This document shows positions 52,276 to 59,406 of a DNA stretch of 64,000 nt, in pieces. The notes beneath the pieces are model-generated. The model had not been told where the DNA came from and searched no databases. It saw only the letters and a list, made by a program, of their open reading frames with translations. A program made the position numbers and the translations under genes. Positions within the stretch are counted from its first letter, which is position 1; every line of letters begins with the position of its first letter. The stretch spans positions 35,646-99,645 of the forward strand of contig NZ_JAFKCS010000012.1 in the NCBI RefSeq assembly GCF_017255015.1. Direction: 5' to 3'. This stretch comes from Bowmanella yangjiangensis (GTDB lineage: Bacteria > Pseudomonadota > Gammaproteobacteria > Enterobacterales > Alteromonadaceae).

Positions 52276-53130
52276 CTAGAATATGCAAACATAACTAACA
52301 GGGTCAAGTCGGCAGTGTAGTTTCAAGTCTCCCTGCAAAGCAAATAACTTGGGGGATTTCTTAAACTCGAAAAGGCGGTATAGGTAAAACTGCTCTGCCC
52401 TGGCTTCTGCGAAATTCACCTCGTTGCGAGAGGCAAAGAAGGGCGTTTCTTTGGCGAAGGCGGTGGTTTTAACTTCGATAAAGCGCTCTTTGCCACTTTC
52501 TTCAAATGACAAAACATCGTAGCCCAAGCCATCGCCTTGGGTACTGGAAACATGCTCTATCTTGTTTGCCAAGACTTTTTTGCCGGCTTGTCTTAGCCGG
52601 TAATCTTCATATTCCAAAATCAGTTGTTCACCTGCCAAGCCAAGTGCTGCATTCCTGGCTTCTCTTGCCACATAATCTCGCTTGGTAGCTTGGTTTGTAG
52701 CGGCAGAATACGTTTTTGTTGCTTCGTTAATTTCTGACTTTCGCGAGGTGGGTGGCGCAACTAGCAGCCGGGAAAAATCCTGCACATCTGGCAATACAGC
52801 TGGTTGAGTCACGGCAGCTAGGCTGATTTGATCAAACTCGGGATGCTGGTTAATCCAAGTTTCAATACATTGGGCCAGCGCTTGTTGATAGTTGCTGCGC
52901 GGCTTATAACCGCAAATCCAAACACAACCAAGCTCTTGCAATACCGCACTGATATTCTGATGCTTCAGTTCCACAGCAGCTTCGCTGCGATTATTCAACT
53001 TGGCCAGCAACTTTCTGCGATGTTCGGCTTTATTGTAGCTTTGCCCGGTAAGTTCCAAGGTAAGCATACGCATATAATCAGCAACAGTAGCGAAAACCTC
53101 CTGTTCACTCCAACTATCTGGCCTTGCCAT
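52276..53130 (-). CDS. DUF3883 endonuclease-like protein
   Basis: 284 residues. The N-terminal ~100 residues (YMRMLTLELTGQSYNKAEHR, LKHQNISAVLQELG, GYKPRSNYQ) match a leader seen on many HNH- and DUF3883-type nucleases. The C-terminal DUF3883 carries the PD-(D/E)xK-like GYDVLSFE and FIEVKTT. The ATG at 53130 has an AAGGAG site. It converges on the DUF262 gene across 16 bp and is the right edge of the defence-like cluster. Confidence 0.85.
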   Translation of the reverse strand: MARPDSWSEQEVFATVADYMRMLTLELTGQSYNKAEHRRKLLAKLNNRSEAAVELKHQNISAVLQELGCVWICGYKPRSNYQQALAQCIETWINQHPEFDQISLAAVTQPAVLPDVQDFSRLLVAPPTSRKSEINEATKTYSAATNQATKRDYVAREARNAALGLAGEQLILEYEDYRLRQAGKKVLANKIEHVSSTQGDGLGYDVLSFEESGKERFIEVKTTAFAKETPFFASRNEVNFAEARAEQFYLYRLFEFKKSPKLFALQGDLKLHCRLDPVSYVCIF

Positions 53131-53249
53131 AGCGCTCCTTGGTTTTACCAAAATATCAATAACACGAGTCGAGCATACTCGAATCAGATTTTCTTTTAAA
53201 TACAGAGTGATAATCACTGTATGCCAATCTATGTTGAATCAATTCCCCC

Positions 53250-53267
53250 AAGCGGCCCAAGCCGCTT
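53250..53267. terminator. GCGGCCCAAGCCGC hairpin
   Basis: AAGCGGC-CCAA-GCCGCTT, a perfect 7-bp stem. A near copy with the same core is at 62834-62851. It starts the non-coding block; termination for an upstream + strand transcript is possible. Confidence 0.45.
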
Positions 53268-53305
53268 TACCCCGCTTAAAAATTCCCGGTCAGTTCAGGG
53301 TGCTG

Positions 53306-53590
53306 CTAAAAGGCGGGCAGTTTGCCGGGAGCAAATTGAGTGGAAGACGCGTCTGGAACGTCGTTTTCACGACCGCCTTTTAGTAGTGGCCTGGGCTGAT
53401 GTTGTTGGGAATCCAGCGGCGCGTTTTGAAAGCTACGTCCTTGTAGCTTTTCCTTCGGACCAGCATAAAGCTGTCCCAAATTTTTCCTGAAAATTTGGTC
53501 TTTGCGTCTCGTTTTTTTGCCGCGCAGCAAAGACAATCTGGTCTGGAATCAGATTGAACAGCTTTAGCTGGCCTGAAAGGCAACAGGCAG
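53306..53590 (+). ncRNA. Hairpin-dense non-coding block (candidate structured RNA)
   Basis: An 11-bp perfect stem (53306-53316 with 53373-53383) encloses a further 10-pair stem that needs G.U pairs on the + strand. It is followed by abutting small stems: 53429-53436/53443-53450 (8 bp), 53461-53464/53470-53473, 53477-53484/53490-53497 (8 bp), 53498-53505/53527-53534 (8 bp), 53535-53540/53550-53555, and 53559-53563/53566-53570. No convincing reading frame is present. It lies between the defence-like cluster and a toxin fragment. Confidence 0.5.
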
Positions 53591-53638
53591 GACGCTTGTT
53601 GTAAATGGGACTGGCATGCAAGGGACCGCGTGTCATAA

Positions 53639-53923
53639 AGAACAGGGAAGTTATTAACTTGGTGCAGCAAAAGCCACTGGGAGCGTGAATTGTTTATTGA
53701 ATCCAGCAGTTTTGCAGCAAGTGCAATCACGGGAACCATTGCTGTGAAAGCGGGGTTAGGGCTATTAATGGTGGCAACTCCGGTTGGTTGGGCTGGTCTT
53801 ATTATTGGAGGGCTGGCCATCGCCGGAGCGGCAGCAGCGGCCTCGATGGGCGTCAACCATATTGCGAAAGAAAATAGTGGTGGCCTGTATGACGATATTA
53901 TGAAATGGATATCTGAATGGTAA
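53639..53923 (+). pseudogene. C-terminal fragment of a pore-forming-type toxin
   Basis: The open frame begins just after a TAA at 53636-53638, without a proper start, and encodes KSHWERELFIESSSFAASAI, a long Gly/Ala hydrophobic hairpin (VATPVGWAGLIIGGLAIAGA) and the tail GLYDDIMKWISEW. This looks like the colicin-like C-terminus of a polymorphic or type VI effector. The N-terminal part is missing. A TTG at 53690 could allow translation of the tail alone. A membrane protein gene overlaps its stop. Confidence 0.55.
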
Positions 53924-54294
53924 TTTCGGAAAGTCAGTTGTTTGCATTTCTCATGCTGGGCGTATTTATAACCTGCATTTTGTTTGTTCTATTTGGCCAG
54001 CTCACAGTAAGAAAATTGAGAAAGAAACCAGAAGTAAAAGATAAGCTAGGTATTGAGTTTGCCAGTGGCTGGGATATCTTAAATGTGGCATCGGCCCTGT
54101 GCAGACCCAAATGGATGGATAACAGATATAAAAAATCCCGCTTATCCGGTCTGGCCGCTAACGCTGAAGTGTTATATCAACACACCACATTATTTGACCG
54201 TATTCTGGCTAGGATCTTTTGGTATTCATATGTTATGTCAGGCTCTGGTCTGATTTTAATGTTGATTCTGAATTTGCTTGGTGTTTTTGATTAG
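53917..54294 (+). CDS. Small membrane protein, putative immunity protein
   Basis: 125 residues with an N-terminal membrane helix (FAFLMLGVFITCILFVLFG) and another near the C-terminus (SGSGLILMLILNLLGVFD). The middle is basic and soluble. The ATG overlaps the last codons of the toxin fragment, a layout typical of effector-immunity pairs, where membrane immunity proteins block pore-forming toxins. Role inferred from context only. Confidence 0.6.
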   Translation: MVISESQLFAFLMLGVFITCILFVLFGQLTVRKLRKKPEVKDKLGIEFASGWDILNVASALCRPKWMDNRYKKSRLSGLAANAEVLYQHTTLFDRILARIFWYSYVMSGSGLILMLILNLLGVFD

Positions 54295-54675
54295 AGACTT
54301 TGCATCCCTATCAAATTACCTGTTCTACAAATCTGCAGAGCTACTTGGTCTAACAGGGCAAGAGCATGAATGTTTGTTTTCCAACGCCTCACCCATACCG
54401 GTCACCAGCACCCTCTCTAAATTGTCTGTACGCACGGTCGCTCTGGGCTGTTTTCGGGAAATTTTGGCGGTGCAGTAATTCCTTCTATGCTCGTATCCCT
54501 AGTCATATTTAGTTCATTTTTTTATTTAGCTAATAGAGTTCAAACGAATGGCAAAAAACATCAAGTTGAAACCGGCAGCTAACAAATCAATCAACACACT
54601 CACTTCGTTCGCTGTGATTGCCTCATCCGTAAAGTGACACTATAGTATCACTGTCAATTTCGATCAGGGTGAGCC
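54295..54675. other. Non-coding stretch before the toxin-antitoxin pair
   Basis: No supported gene. Short open frames here lack start signals or family features. The right end carries the toxin-antitoxin promoter and operator. Confidence 0.4.
54634..54651 (+). promoter_or_regulatory. Operator/promoter of the toxin-antitoxin operon
   Basis: GTGACACTATAGTATCAC is an 18-bp palindrome with one mismatched pair, centred on a TATAGT -10-like hexamer. It lies 25 bp before the antitoxin ATG. Type II antitoxins commonly bind such sites to repress their own operon. Confidence 0.65.
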
Positions 54676-54933
54676 ATGAAAGTTGAACTGGTTACAAATC
54701 TTAAACGCCAAGCCACAAAAATCTTGGCAGACCTGCACCTGTCCAAGGAGCCGGTACTGATAACAGAACATGGCCAACCGTCCGCTTATCTTGTTGATGT
54801 GCGGGATTACGAGTTCATGCAGCGCCGGCTTGAGCTGCTAGAAGGGCTCTCACGAGGAGAGCGTGCTGTACTTGAGGGAAGAACGTACAGTCAAAGTGAG
54901 GCCAGAGAGAAAATGAGTAAATGGCTGAAGTAA
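54676..54933 (+). CDS. Type II antitoxin, Phd/YefM family
   Basis: 85 residues. The N-terminal Phd/YefM DNA-binding fold is visible (NLKRQATKILADLHLSKEPV, ITEHGQPSAYLVDVRDYEF). The acidic/basic C-terminal tail (QSEAREKMSKWLK) would wrap the toxin. It overlaps the toxin gene by 13 bp. Confidence 0.9.
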   Translation: MKVELVTNLKRQATKILADLHLSKEPVLITEHGQPSAYLVDVRDYEFMQRRLELLEGLSRGERAVLEGRTYSQSEAREKMSKWLK

Positions 54934-55223
54934 TCTGGGCTGAGCCTGCTCTACAAGAATTAAACGCAATTGCAGAGTACATCGCGCTGGACAATCCTGC
55001 CGCAGCAAGCCGCCTGGTAGAAGAGGTTTTCGATAAAACAAACCGGTTGGAAGGCTTTCCCCAATCAGGGCGGATTCCTCCAGAACTCCCTGATTCGGTA
55101 TACAGGGAGGTAGTGGTTCCACCCTGTCGCATTTTTTATCGTGAGGATGAAAGTTGGGTTCTCGTTATCTATGTCATGCGGGAGGAGCGGCAGCTTCGTG
55201 CGTACATGCTTGCAAACAGCTAA
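54921..55223 (+). CDS. Type II toxin, RelE/ParE family
   Basis: 100 residues of the RelE/ParE superfamily: EVIWAEPALQELNAIAEYIA, LEGFPQSGRIPPELPDSVYR and the terminal strand VLVIYVMREERQL. The ParE-like leading helix suggests a gyrase target, but RelE-type mRNA cleavage cannot be excluded. It is preceded and overlapped by its antitoxin gene. Confidence 0.9.
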   Translation: MAEVIWAEPALQELNAIAEYIALDNPAAASRLVEEVFDKTNRLEGFPQSGRIPPELPDSVYREVVVPPCRIFYREDESWVLVIYVMREERQLRAYMLANS

Positions 55224-55400
55224 CCAGTCGCGTCACTCGGATGCCTTTGTCTGTGCTTGGCGGTGAGAGTCTTTTAGCAACAAAACGCACAACCAGTTGT
55301 CTTATCCCCTGACAATTTTGCCCTGCGGCTTGGCTTTTACCCTAAGCTAAATAGCGATACCCTCAAAGTCAGGCCAGTCAGGTATTTACAAGGAGAAGCG

Positions 55401-56099
55401 ATGAATACGTTGAAATTGTTGGATCAATTATTGAAGTCGGGTAGCTCTCAGAGCACCAGTGGACAACCGGCATCATCCAGCGGTGGCTCAGCGTTATCGG
55501 GTTTATCCCAAATGCTGTCGGGTAAAGGCGGTGCGGCGCTGGGTGGCGGTGCATTGGGGTTGTTGCTGGGCAGTAAAAAAGGCCGCAAATTAGGTGGCAA
55601 AGTGCTGACCTATGGCGGGTTAGCCGCCCTTGGCGTGGTGGCCTATAAAGCCTATGGCAACTGGCAGAAAAACCAGCAAGGGGCTGCACAGCATGAACCG
55701 CAAACCATAGATCGTTTGCCGCCCCCGCAAGCCGAGCAACATGGCCGGGCGATTCTGGCGGCAGTGATTGCCGCAGCGAAAGCCGATGGCCATATAGATG
55801 ATCGAGAACGCGAACTCATCGACCAGGAAGTGGCCAAGTTCACCCGTGATCAGGCCTTTATTCAGTGGGTGGATGCGCAAATCAAAGCGCCGCTGGACCC
55901 TGCTCAAATAGCGGCGCTGGCCAGCTCGGAAGAACTGGCCGCGGAAATGTACCTGGCCAGTGTGCTGGTGATAGACGAAGAAAGCTATATGGAACGCAGT
56001 TATTTGGAAGAACTGGTGCGCCAACTGCGCCTGTCTCCCAGTTTGGTGGACGAACTTAAGCGTCAGGCCCGCGAAGCCGAGCAACTTTGCCAGTCATAG
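55401..56099 (+). CDS. DUF533/TerB-fold protein (YebE-like)
   Basis: 232 residues. A low-complexity Ser/Gly N-terminus is followed by a hydrophobic glycine-rich segment (GGALGLLLGSKKGRKLGGKV and LTYGGLAALGVVAYKAYG). The C-terminal ~130 residues form a TerB-like helical domain (AAKADGHIDDRERELIDQEV). It matches E. coli YebE, a DUF533 inner-membrane protein of uncertain function. RBS AAGGAGA precedes the ATG. Confidence 0.88.
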   Translation: MNTLKLLDQLLKSGSSQSTSGQPASSSGGSALSGLSQMLSGKGGAALGGGALGLLLGSKKGRKLGGKVLTYGGLAALGVVAYKAYGNWQKNQQGAAQHEPQTIDRLPPPQAEQHGRAILAAVIAAAKADGHIDDRERELIDQEVAKFTRDQAFIQWVDAQIKAPLDPAQIAALASSEELAAEMYLASVLVIDEESYMERSYLEELVRQLRLSPSLVDELKRQAREAEQLCQS

Positions 56100-56111
56100 C
56101 AAAAAATCTGT

Positions 56112-56346
56112 AAGTGGGCTGTATTCAGCAGCCCACAAAACTTCCCTTTAAATCAATGCTACATCCAACAGTTCAGCCAGCTTGGCCCGCTCGTCAGCAA
56201 GCTCCAAATAAGGTCTGAGGTTAGCGATAAGGGCGCGCAACAAGGTGGTATTGGGTGGTTCAGCGACCATTTGCTGTTCAATTAAATCCAGCGTTTGACT
56301 GACCAGGGATTGTTCTTCGCCGTCCAGACTCACGCATTTACTGCGC
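56112..56346. repeat. Direct repeat copy 1: duplicated tetR 3' end
   Basis: A 235-bp copy of 58390-58624, same orientation, no gaps, 9 mismatches counted by eye (about 96% identity). It encodes, on the minus strand, the last ~66 residues of the TetR protein and its terminator hairpin, without the rest of the gene. Confidence 0.95.
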
Positions 56347-56366
56347 TGAACTCGGGGTAAGTACAA
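56148..56366 (-). pseudogene. Orphan C-terminus of a TetR regulator
   Basis: The minus strand still encodes KCVSLDGEEQSLVSQTLDLI and RPYLELADERAKLAELLDVA, nearly identical to the end of the intact TetR gene at 58426. Upstream of 56346 the sequence is unrelated. The substitutions present keep the frame open. It has no DNA-binding domain and is presumed non-functional. Confidence 0.85.
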
Positions 56367-56567
56367 TCACACCGGCCTTATGGGAAGGGTATCGGGCATT
56401 CGCTTAATGGCGTTTATCAAATGATTTAAGCTTATTGCTGCTTGTTGCGTATAAGAGCTTTGTATATTTTCTGGGACAAAGTGTGATTTGAGTAACAAAT
56501 TACTCATTAATTGCCTTTCTTGGTTTTAATGTGTACTTTATTACTCACAACGTCTTTAGGAGCGCTC

Positions 56568-57905
56568 ATGGAACATTTAACCATTCAGGCTTTCATCAAT
56601 AGCCAATGGATAGATATTGCAACGCTCTCTTTTCCAAACAGCGAACAAGGTCACTATCGGCTTACCTCGTTAGATTACGAGCAAGATTATGCCCTGGCAG
56701 AGCTCAATAAAGACGACATGCATGCAGTTTCGATAAATCACCCTGTCAGCCTGTTTTTTGACGGGCCTGGATGGCTTTACTTCCTCGATGACATCATGCC
56801 TAGCGGTGCAGGTCGCCGCTATTGGCTTAAGTATCTTGATATCGAAGATCTGAGCTTAGATGAGCAAAATTTTATCCTGTTAAAGTTTGGCACTATCGCC
56901 CCGGTAGGTAATTTACGGGTCAAGGAATCATTACCTGAGCGCTCAGCCATTGCTGACAGGCTGACATTCACCGTGGATGACGTTAAAAACCGTGCGGCTG
57001 ATTTTCTGGATTACGCACAACATCGCGATGCTACGGCTGGCGGTGCAACAGGCGCTGGCGGAGAAGCGCCTAAACTCCTGTTACGTTGCAACGATGCACA
57101 AAATATATGGATTGATACCTATCAGGACGACCAACAAAACCAAGACCTGCATTATCTGGTGAAATACCCACGAGGCTCACGTTCGCCCGTGGATTGTGAC
57201 ATCCTTCGAGCTGAATACCACTATTACCACGAGCTGGCAGAAATGGGCTTTGAGACCATTCCAACGGCCAACATGCGACTCGAAGAAGGCCATTCCTACC
57301 CATCACTGTGGCTGCCGCGCTTTGATATTTATTTCAATGAACTCGGCCTGCAACGTTACGCAATGGAATCTGTTTACTCGATACTGGGTAAAGCTGCGGG
57401 AGTTAGCTTAGATCACGAGCAAACCATAAGAGCGCTCGTCCGCAAGATCACTCACAGCCATATGGTCTTAGAGCAAGGTTATCAATTTGATATTCAGGCT
57501 TTTGTACTTGAGTGGGTTCAGAGAGACCTACTCAATATCTTATTTGGTAACAGTGATAACCACGGACGTAACACCTCGTTTCTTAAAGGTGATGGTTGGA
57601 TAAAGCTGGCCCCTATCTATGACTTTGCACCGATGAAGGCTGACCCTGAAGGGGTAGCCAGAACCACAAAGTGGCAAGCACCGCTCGAAGTCGGAGGTGA
57701 GTATGACTTTCAGGGTATTGCTGATGCTTTAGCTGATTTGGTGCCTGCTCAAGCGTTAATGGCAGCATTAAAGCTCACCGCCCAGCAATGTCTCAACTTG
57801 AAGCAACGCTTAATTGAGCGTGATGTACCGAAGCGGATTATCGACATGCCTGCTATTGGCTTTACTTATATCGAAGACAAGCTAACGAGGTGGGGATTGC
57901 TATGA
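56568..57905 (+). CDS. hipA: HipA-family serine/threonine kinase toxin
   Basis: 445 residues. The kinase loop GGEAPKLLLR (about 163-172), catalytic NSDNHGRNTSF (about 327) and metal-binding APIYDFAPM (about 350) are all intact. HipA toxins phosphorylate translation factors or tRNA synthetases to cause growth arrest. The ATG at 56568 has a strong AGGAG site; an upstream TTG is unlikely. The downstream hipB-like gene overlaps by 4 bp, so the toxin precedes the antitoxin, opposite to E. coli. The module sits between two copies of the tetR 3' end. Confidence 0.9.
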   Translation: MEHLTIQAFINSQWIDIATLSFPNSEQGHYRLTSLDYEQDYALAELNKDDMHAVSINHPVSLFFDGPGWLYFLDDIMPSGAGRRYWLKYLDIEDLSLDEQNFILLKFGTIAPVGNLRVKESLPERSAIADRLTFTVDDVKNRAADFLDYAQHRDATAGGATGAGGEAPKLLLRCNDAQNIWIDTYQDDQQNQDLHYLVKYPRGSRSPVDCDILRAEYHYYHELAEMGFETIPTANMRLEEGHSYPSLWLPRFDIYFNELGLQRYAMESVYSILGKAAGVSLDHEQTIRALVRKITHSHMVLEQGYQFDIQAFVLEWVQRDLLNILFGNSDNHGRNTSFLKGDGWIKLAPIYDFAPMKADPEGVARTTKWQAPLEVGGEYDFQGIADALADLVPAQALMAALKLTAQQCLNLKQRLIERDVPKRIIDMPAIGFTYIEDKLTRWGLL

Positions 57906-58357
57906 GTAATAAAGCATCTACCCTTGAGTCTGCTCAAGAGGCTATTGCTCGTCTTAGAGCGAATCGTCGGCAAGCTAACGATGTTGCAATTGAAGCGTCA
58001 AACCATCACCCCTCACCAGAGGTTAAAGAGAGTCACGCAAAGCAAGCTCCCCTTCCCCAACGCGCTTCTAAACATAGTGGCAGGGTTAGTACTGTTGAGA
58101 GACGTCAGGCCATCGAAGGCGTTACACAAAGGCTATTACGCGGAGAACTTACTCAAGGGCAAGCCCTTAAAACTTTGCGCATTGAAGTTTTAGGCTTAAC
58201 TCAAGACGAGTATGCAAATTTGGTTAAAGTGTCACGCAAGACCCTCTCTGACGTTGAGAATGATCGGGGCAGCTATAAGACTGATATTCTCGATCGATTG
58301 TTTAAACCCTTTGGCCTGAGAGTGGGGATTGTGCCTATCTCTAGCAGGATCAAATAG
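57902..58357 (+). CDS. hipB: HipB-like antitoxin with Xre-type HTH and N-terminal extension
   Basis: 151 residues. A helix-turn-helix lies in the C-terminal part (GLTQDEYANLVKVSRKTLSDVEN and LDRLFKPFGLRVGI). The first ~85 residues are polar and largely unstructured, with charged and His-rich stretches, unlike compact E. coli HipB. The ATG overlaps the hipA stop (ATGA). It is expected to bind HipA and repress the operon. Confidence 0.85.
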   Translation: MSNKASTLESAQEAIARLRANRRQANDVAIEASNHHPSPEVKESHAKQAPLPQRASKHSGRVSTVERRQAIEGVTQRLLRGELTQGQALKTLRIEVLGLTQDEYANLVKVSRKTLSDVENDRGSYKTDILDRLFKPFGLRVGIVPISSRIK

Positions 58358-58389
58358 CGCCCTGTGGCTCAGAGAGCAAACCTGCCTAA

Positions 58390-58624
58390 AAGTGGGCTGT
58401 ATTCAGCAGCCCACAAAACTTCCCTTTAAATCAATGCTACATCCAACAGTTCAGCCAGCTTGGCGCGCTCGTCAGCAAGTTCCAGATAAGGCCTGAGGTT
58501 AGCGATAAGGGCGCGCAACAAGGTGGTATTGGGTGATTCAGCGGCAATTTGTTGTTCAATTAAATCCAGCGTTTGACTGACCAGGGATTGTTCTTCGCCG
58601 TCCAGACTCACACATTTACTGCGC
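58390..58624. repeat. Direct repeat copy 2: native tetR 3' end
   Basis: The native counterpart of 56112-56346, lying in the intact tetR gene and its terminator. The stem GTGGGCTG / CAGCCCAC followed on the minus strand by TTTTAGG probably terminates tetR. Confidence 0.95.
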
Positions 58625-59295
58625 ATTTGGGTGAGCAATCTTTTTAGCTGCGTGTCCTTGCCGCCCGGTACCCTTTCCAGCACAAAACTACTTTCATCCA
58701 ACACCGGTGGCCGATTCTCTTCCAGCAGCCCAATAAGCGTCCAACGTGCCGAGCGAGCAATAAATGCTGCACAATTGACGTGCGAGTACGCCATGTTATC
58801 CAGCAAAATCAGCATGGCAAATTCCTGGATTTGGCCATTGATCATCGTCAGCAAGTCATAGCGCCAGGGGGTACATTCTTGCCCAAGTGCCCGCGCCAAT
58901 ATCGCCAACTGAACCTGGTAAATCTCGGTGCGGCAATCCTGAACTACTTGCAGTAAGCCGTTTTCCATGACCATTGAGTCATCAGTCATCCAGGCCTGCT
59001 GAAACGCGCGCTCTTCTTCCACCTGACAAAGCTGTTTAACAATAAAGGCTTCCAGAAGCGCTAAGCCGTTGATATCAATGTTATTCAGCAGCTGTTCTGC
59101 CTCTTGCTGGCTACGCTCGAAGGACTGAATAAACAAGGCCCGCACAATCTCAGCTTTGTTTTTGAAATAGGAATACACCGAGCCTTTTGCAATGCCAGCC
59201 GTGTCAGCAATCTGGGCAATAGTTGTGCCTTTAATTCCCTGTTCGACAAAGAGTTTGTCTGCCACTTGCAGAATCAGGGTGCGCTTATCAGTCAT
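58426..59295 (-). CDS. TetR/AcrR-family regulator of the adjacent ABC exporter
   Basis: 289 residues. The N-terminal helix-turn-helix reads TIAQIADTAGIAKGSVYSYF. The C-terminal ligand/dimer domain is longer than in most TetR proteins (typically ~200) and ends in an added helical tail that is the duplicated segment. The ATG at 59295 has a GGAGG site. It is divergent from an ABC exporter gene, with three operator-like repeats between them, so it probably represses both. Confidence 0.92.
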   Translation of the reverse strand: MTDKRTLILQVADKLFVEQGIKGTTIAQIADTAGIAKGSVYSYFKNKAEIVRALFIQSFERSQQEAEQLLNNIDINGLALLEAFIVKQLCQVEEERAFQQAWMTDDSMVMENGLLQVVQDCRTEIYQVQLAILARALGQECTPWRYDLLTMINGQIQEFAMLILLDNMAYSHVNCAAFIARSARWTLIGLLEENRPPVLDESSFVLERVPGGKDTQLKRLLTQMRSKCVSLDGEEQSLVSQTLDLIEQQIAAESPNTTLLRALIANLRPYLELADERAKLAELLDVALI

Positions 59296-59330
59296 AGTTT
59301 GTCCTCCGAATGACAATCTAACACAATGCT

Positions 59331-59394
59331 ATTGACCATCAAGTCATTTGACATTGACCATCCGGTCAATTAATCTTTTGACCATGAAGTCAAA
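59331..59394. promoter_or_regulatory. Three TetR operator-like repeats
   Basis: Three related 18-bp sites: 59331-59348 (ATTGACCATCAAGTCATT), 59353-59370 (ATTGACCATCCGGTCAAT, 7-bp arms) and 59377-59394 (TTTGACCATGAAGTCAAA). Spacing is 22 and 24 bp. They fill the gap between the divergent tetR and ABC exporter genes. Confidence 0.8.
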
Positions 59395-59406
59395 AAGAGA
59401 TTAACT

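Noticed and set aside
53221..53490. 89-residue plus-strand reading frame in the hairpin block
   Set aside because: It has no ribosome site or family features and its sequence is explained by the stacked inverted repeats; opposite-strand frames over the same block are equally open.
54278..54478. 66-residue frame after the immunity-like gene
   Set aside because: No start signal or recognisable domain; probably decayed or non-coding DNA.
54340..54610. Possible integron attC site (GTCTAAC and GCTAACAAATCAATCA-like strings)
   Set aside because: One string fits the RYYYAAC core, but no matching GTTRRRY partner or full imperfect palindrome was found, and no integrase is in the window.
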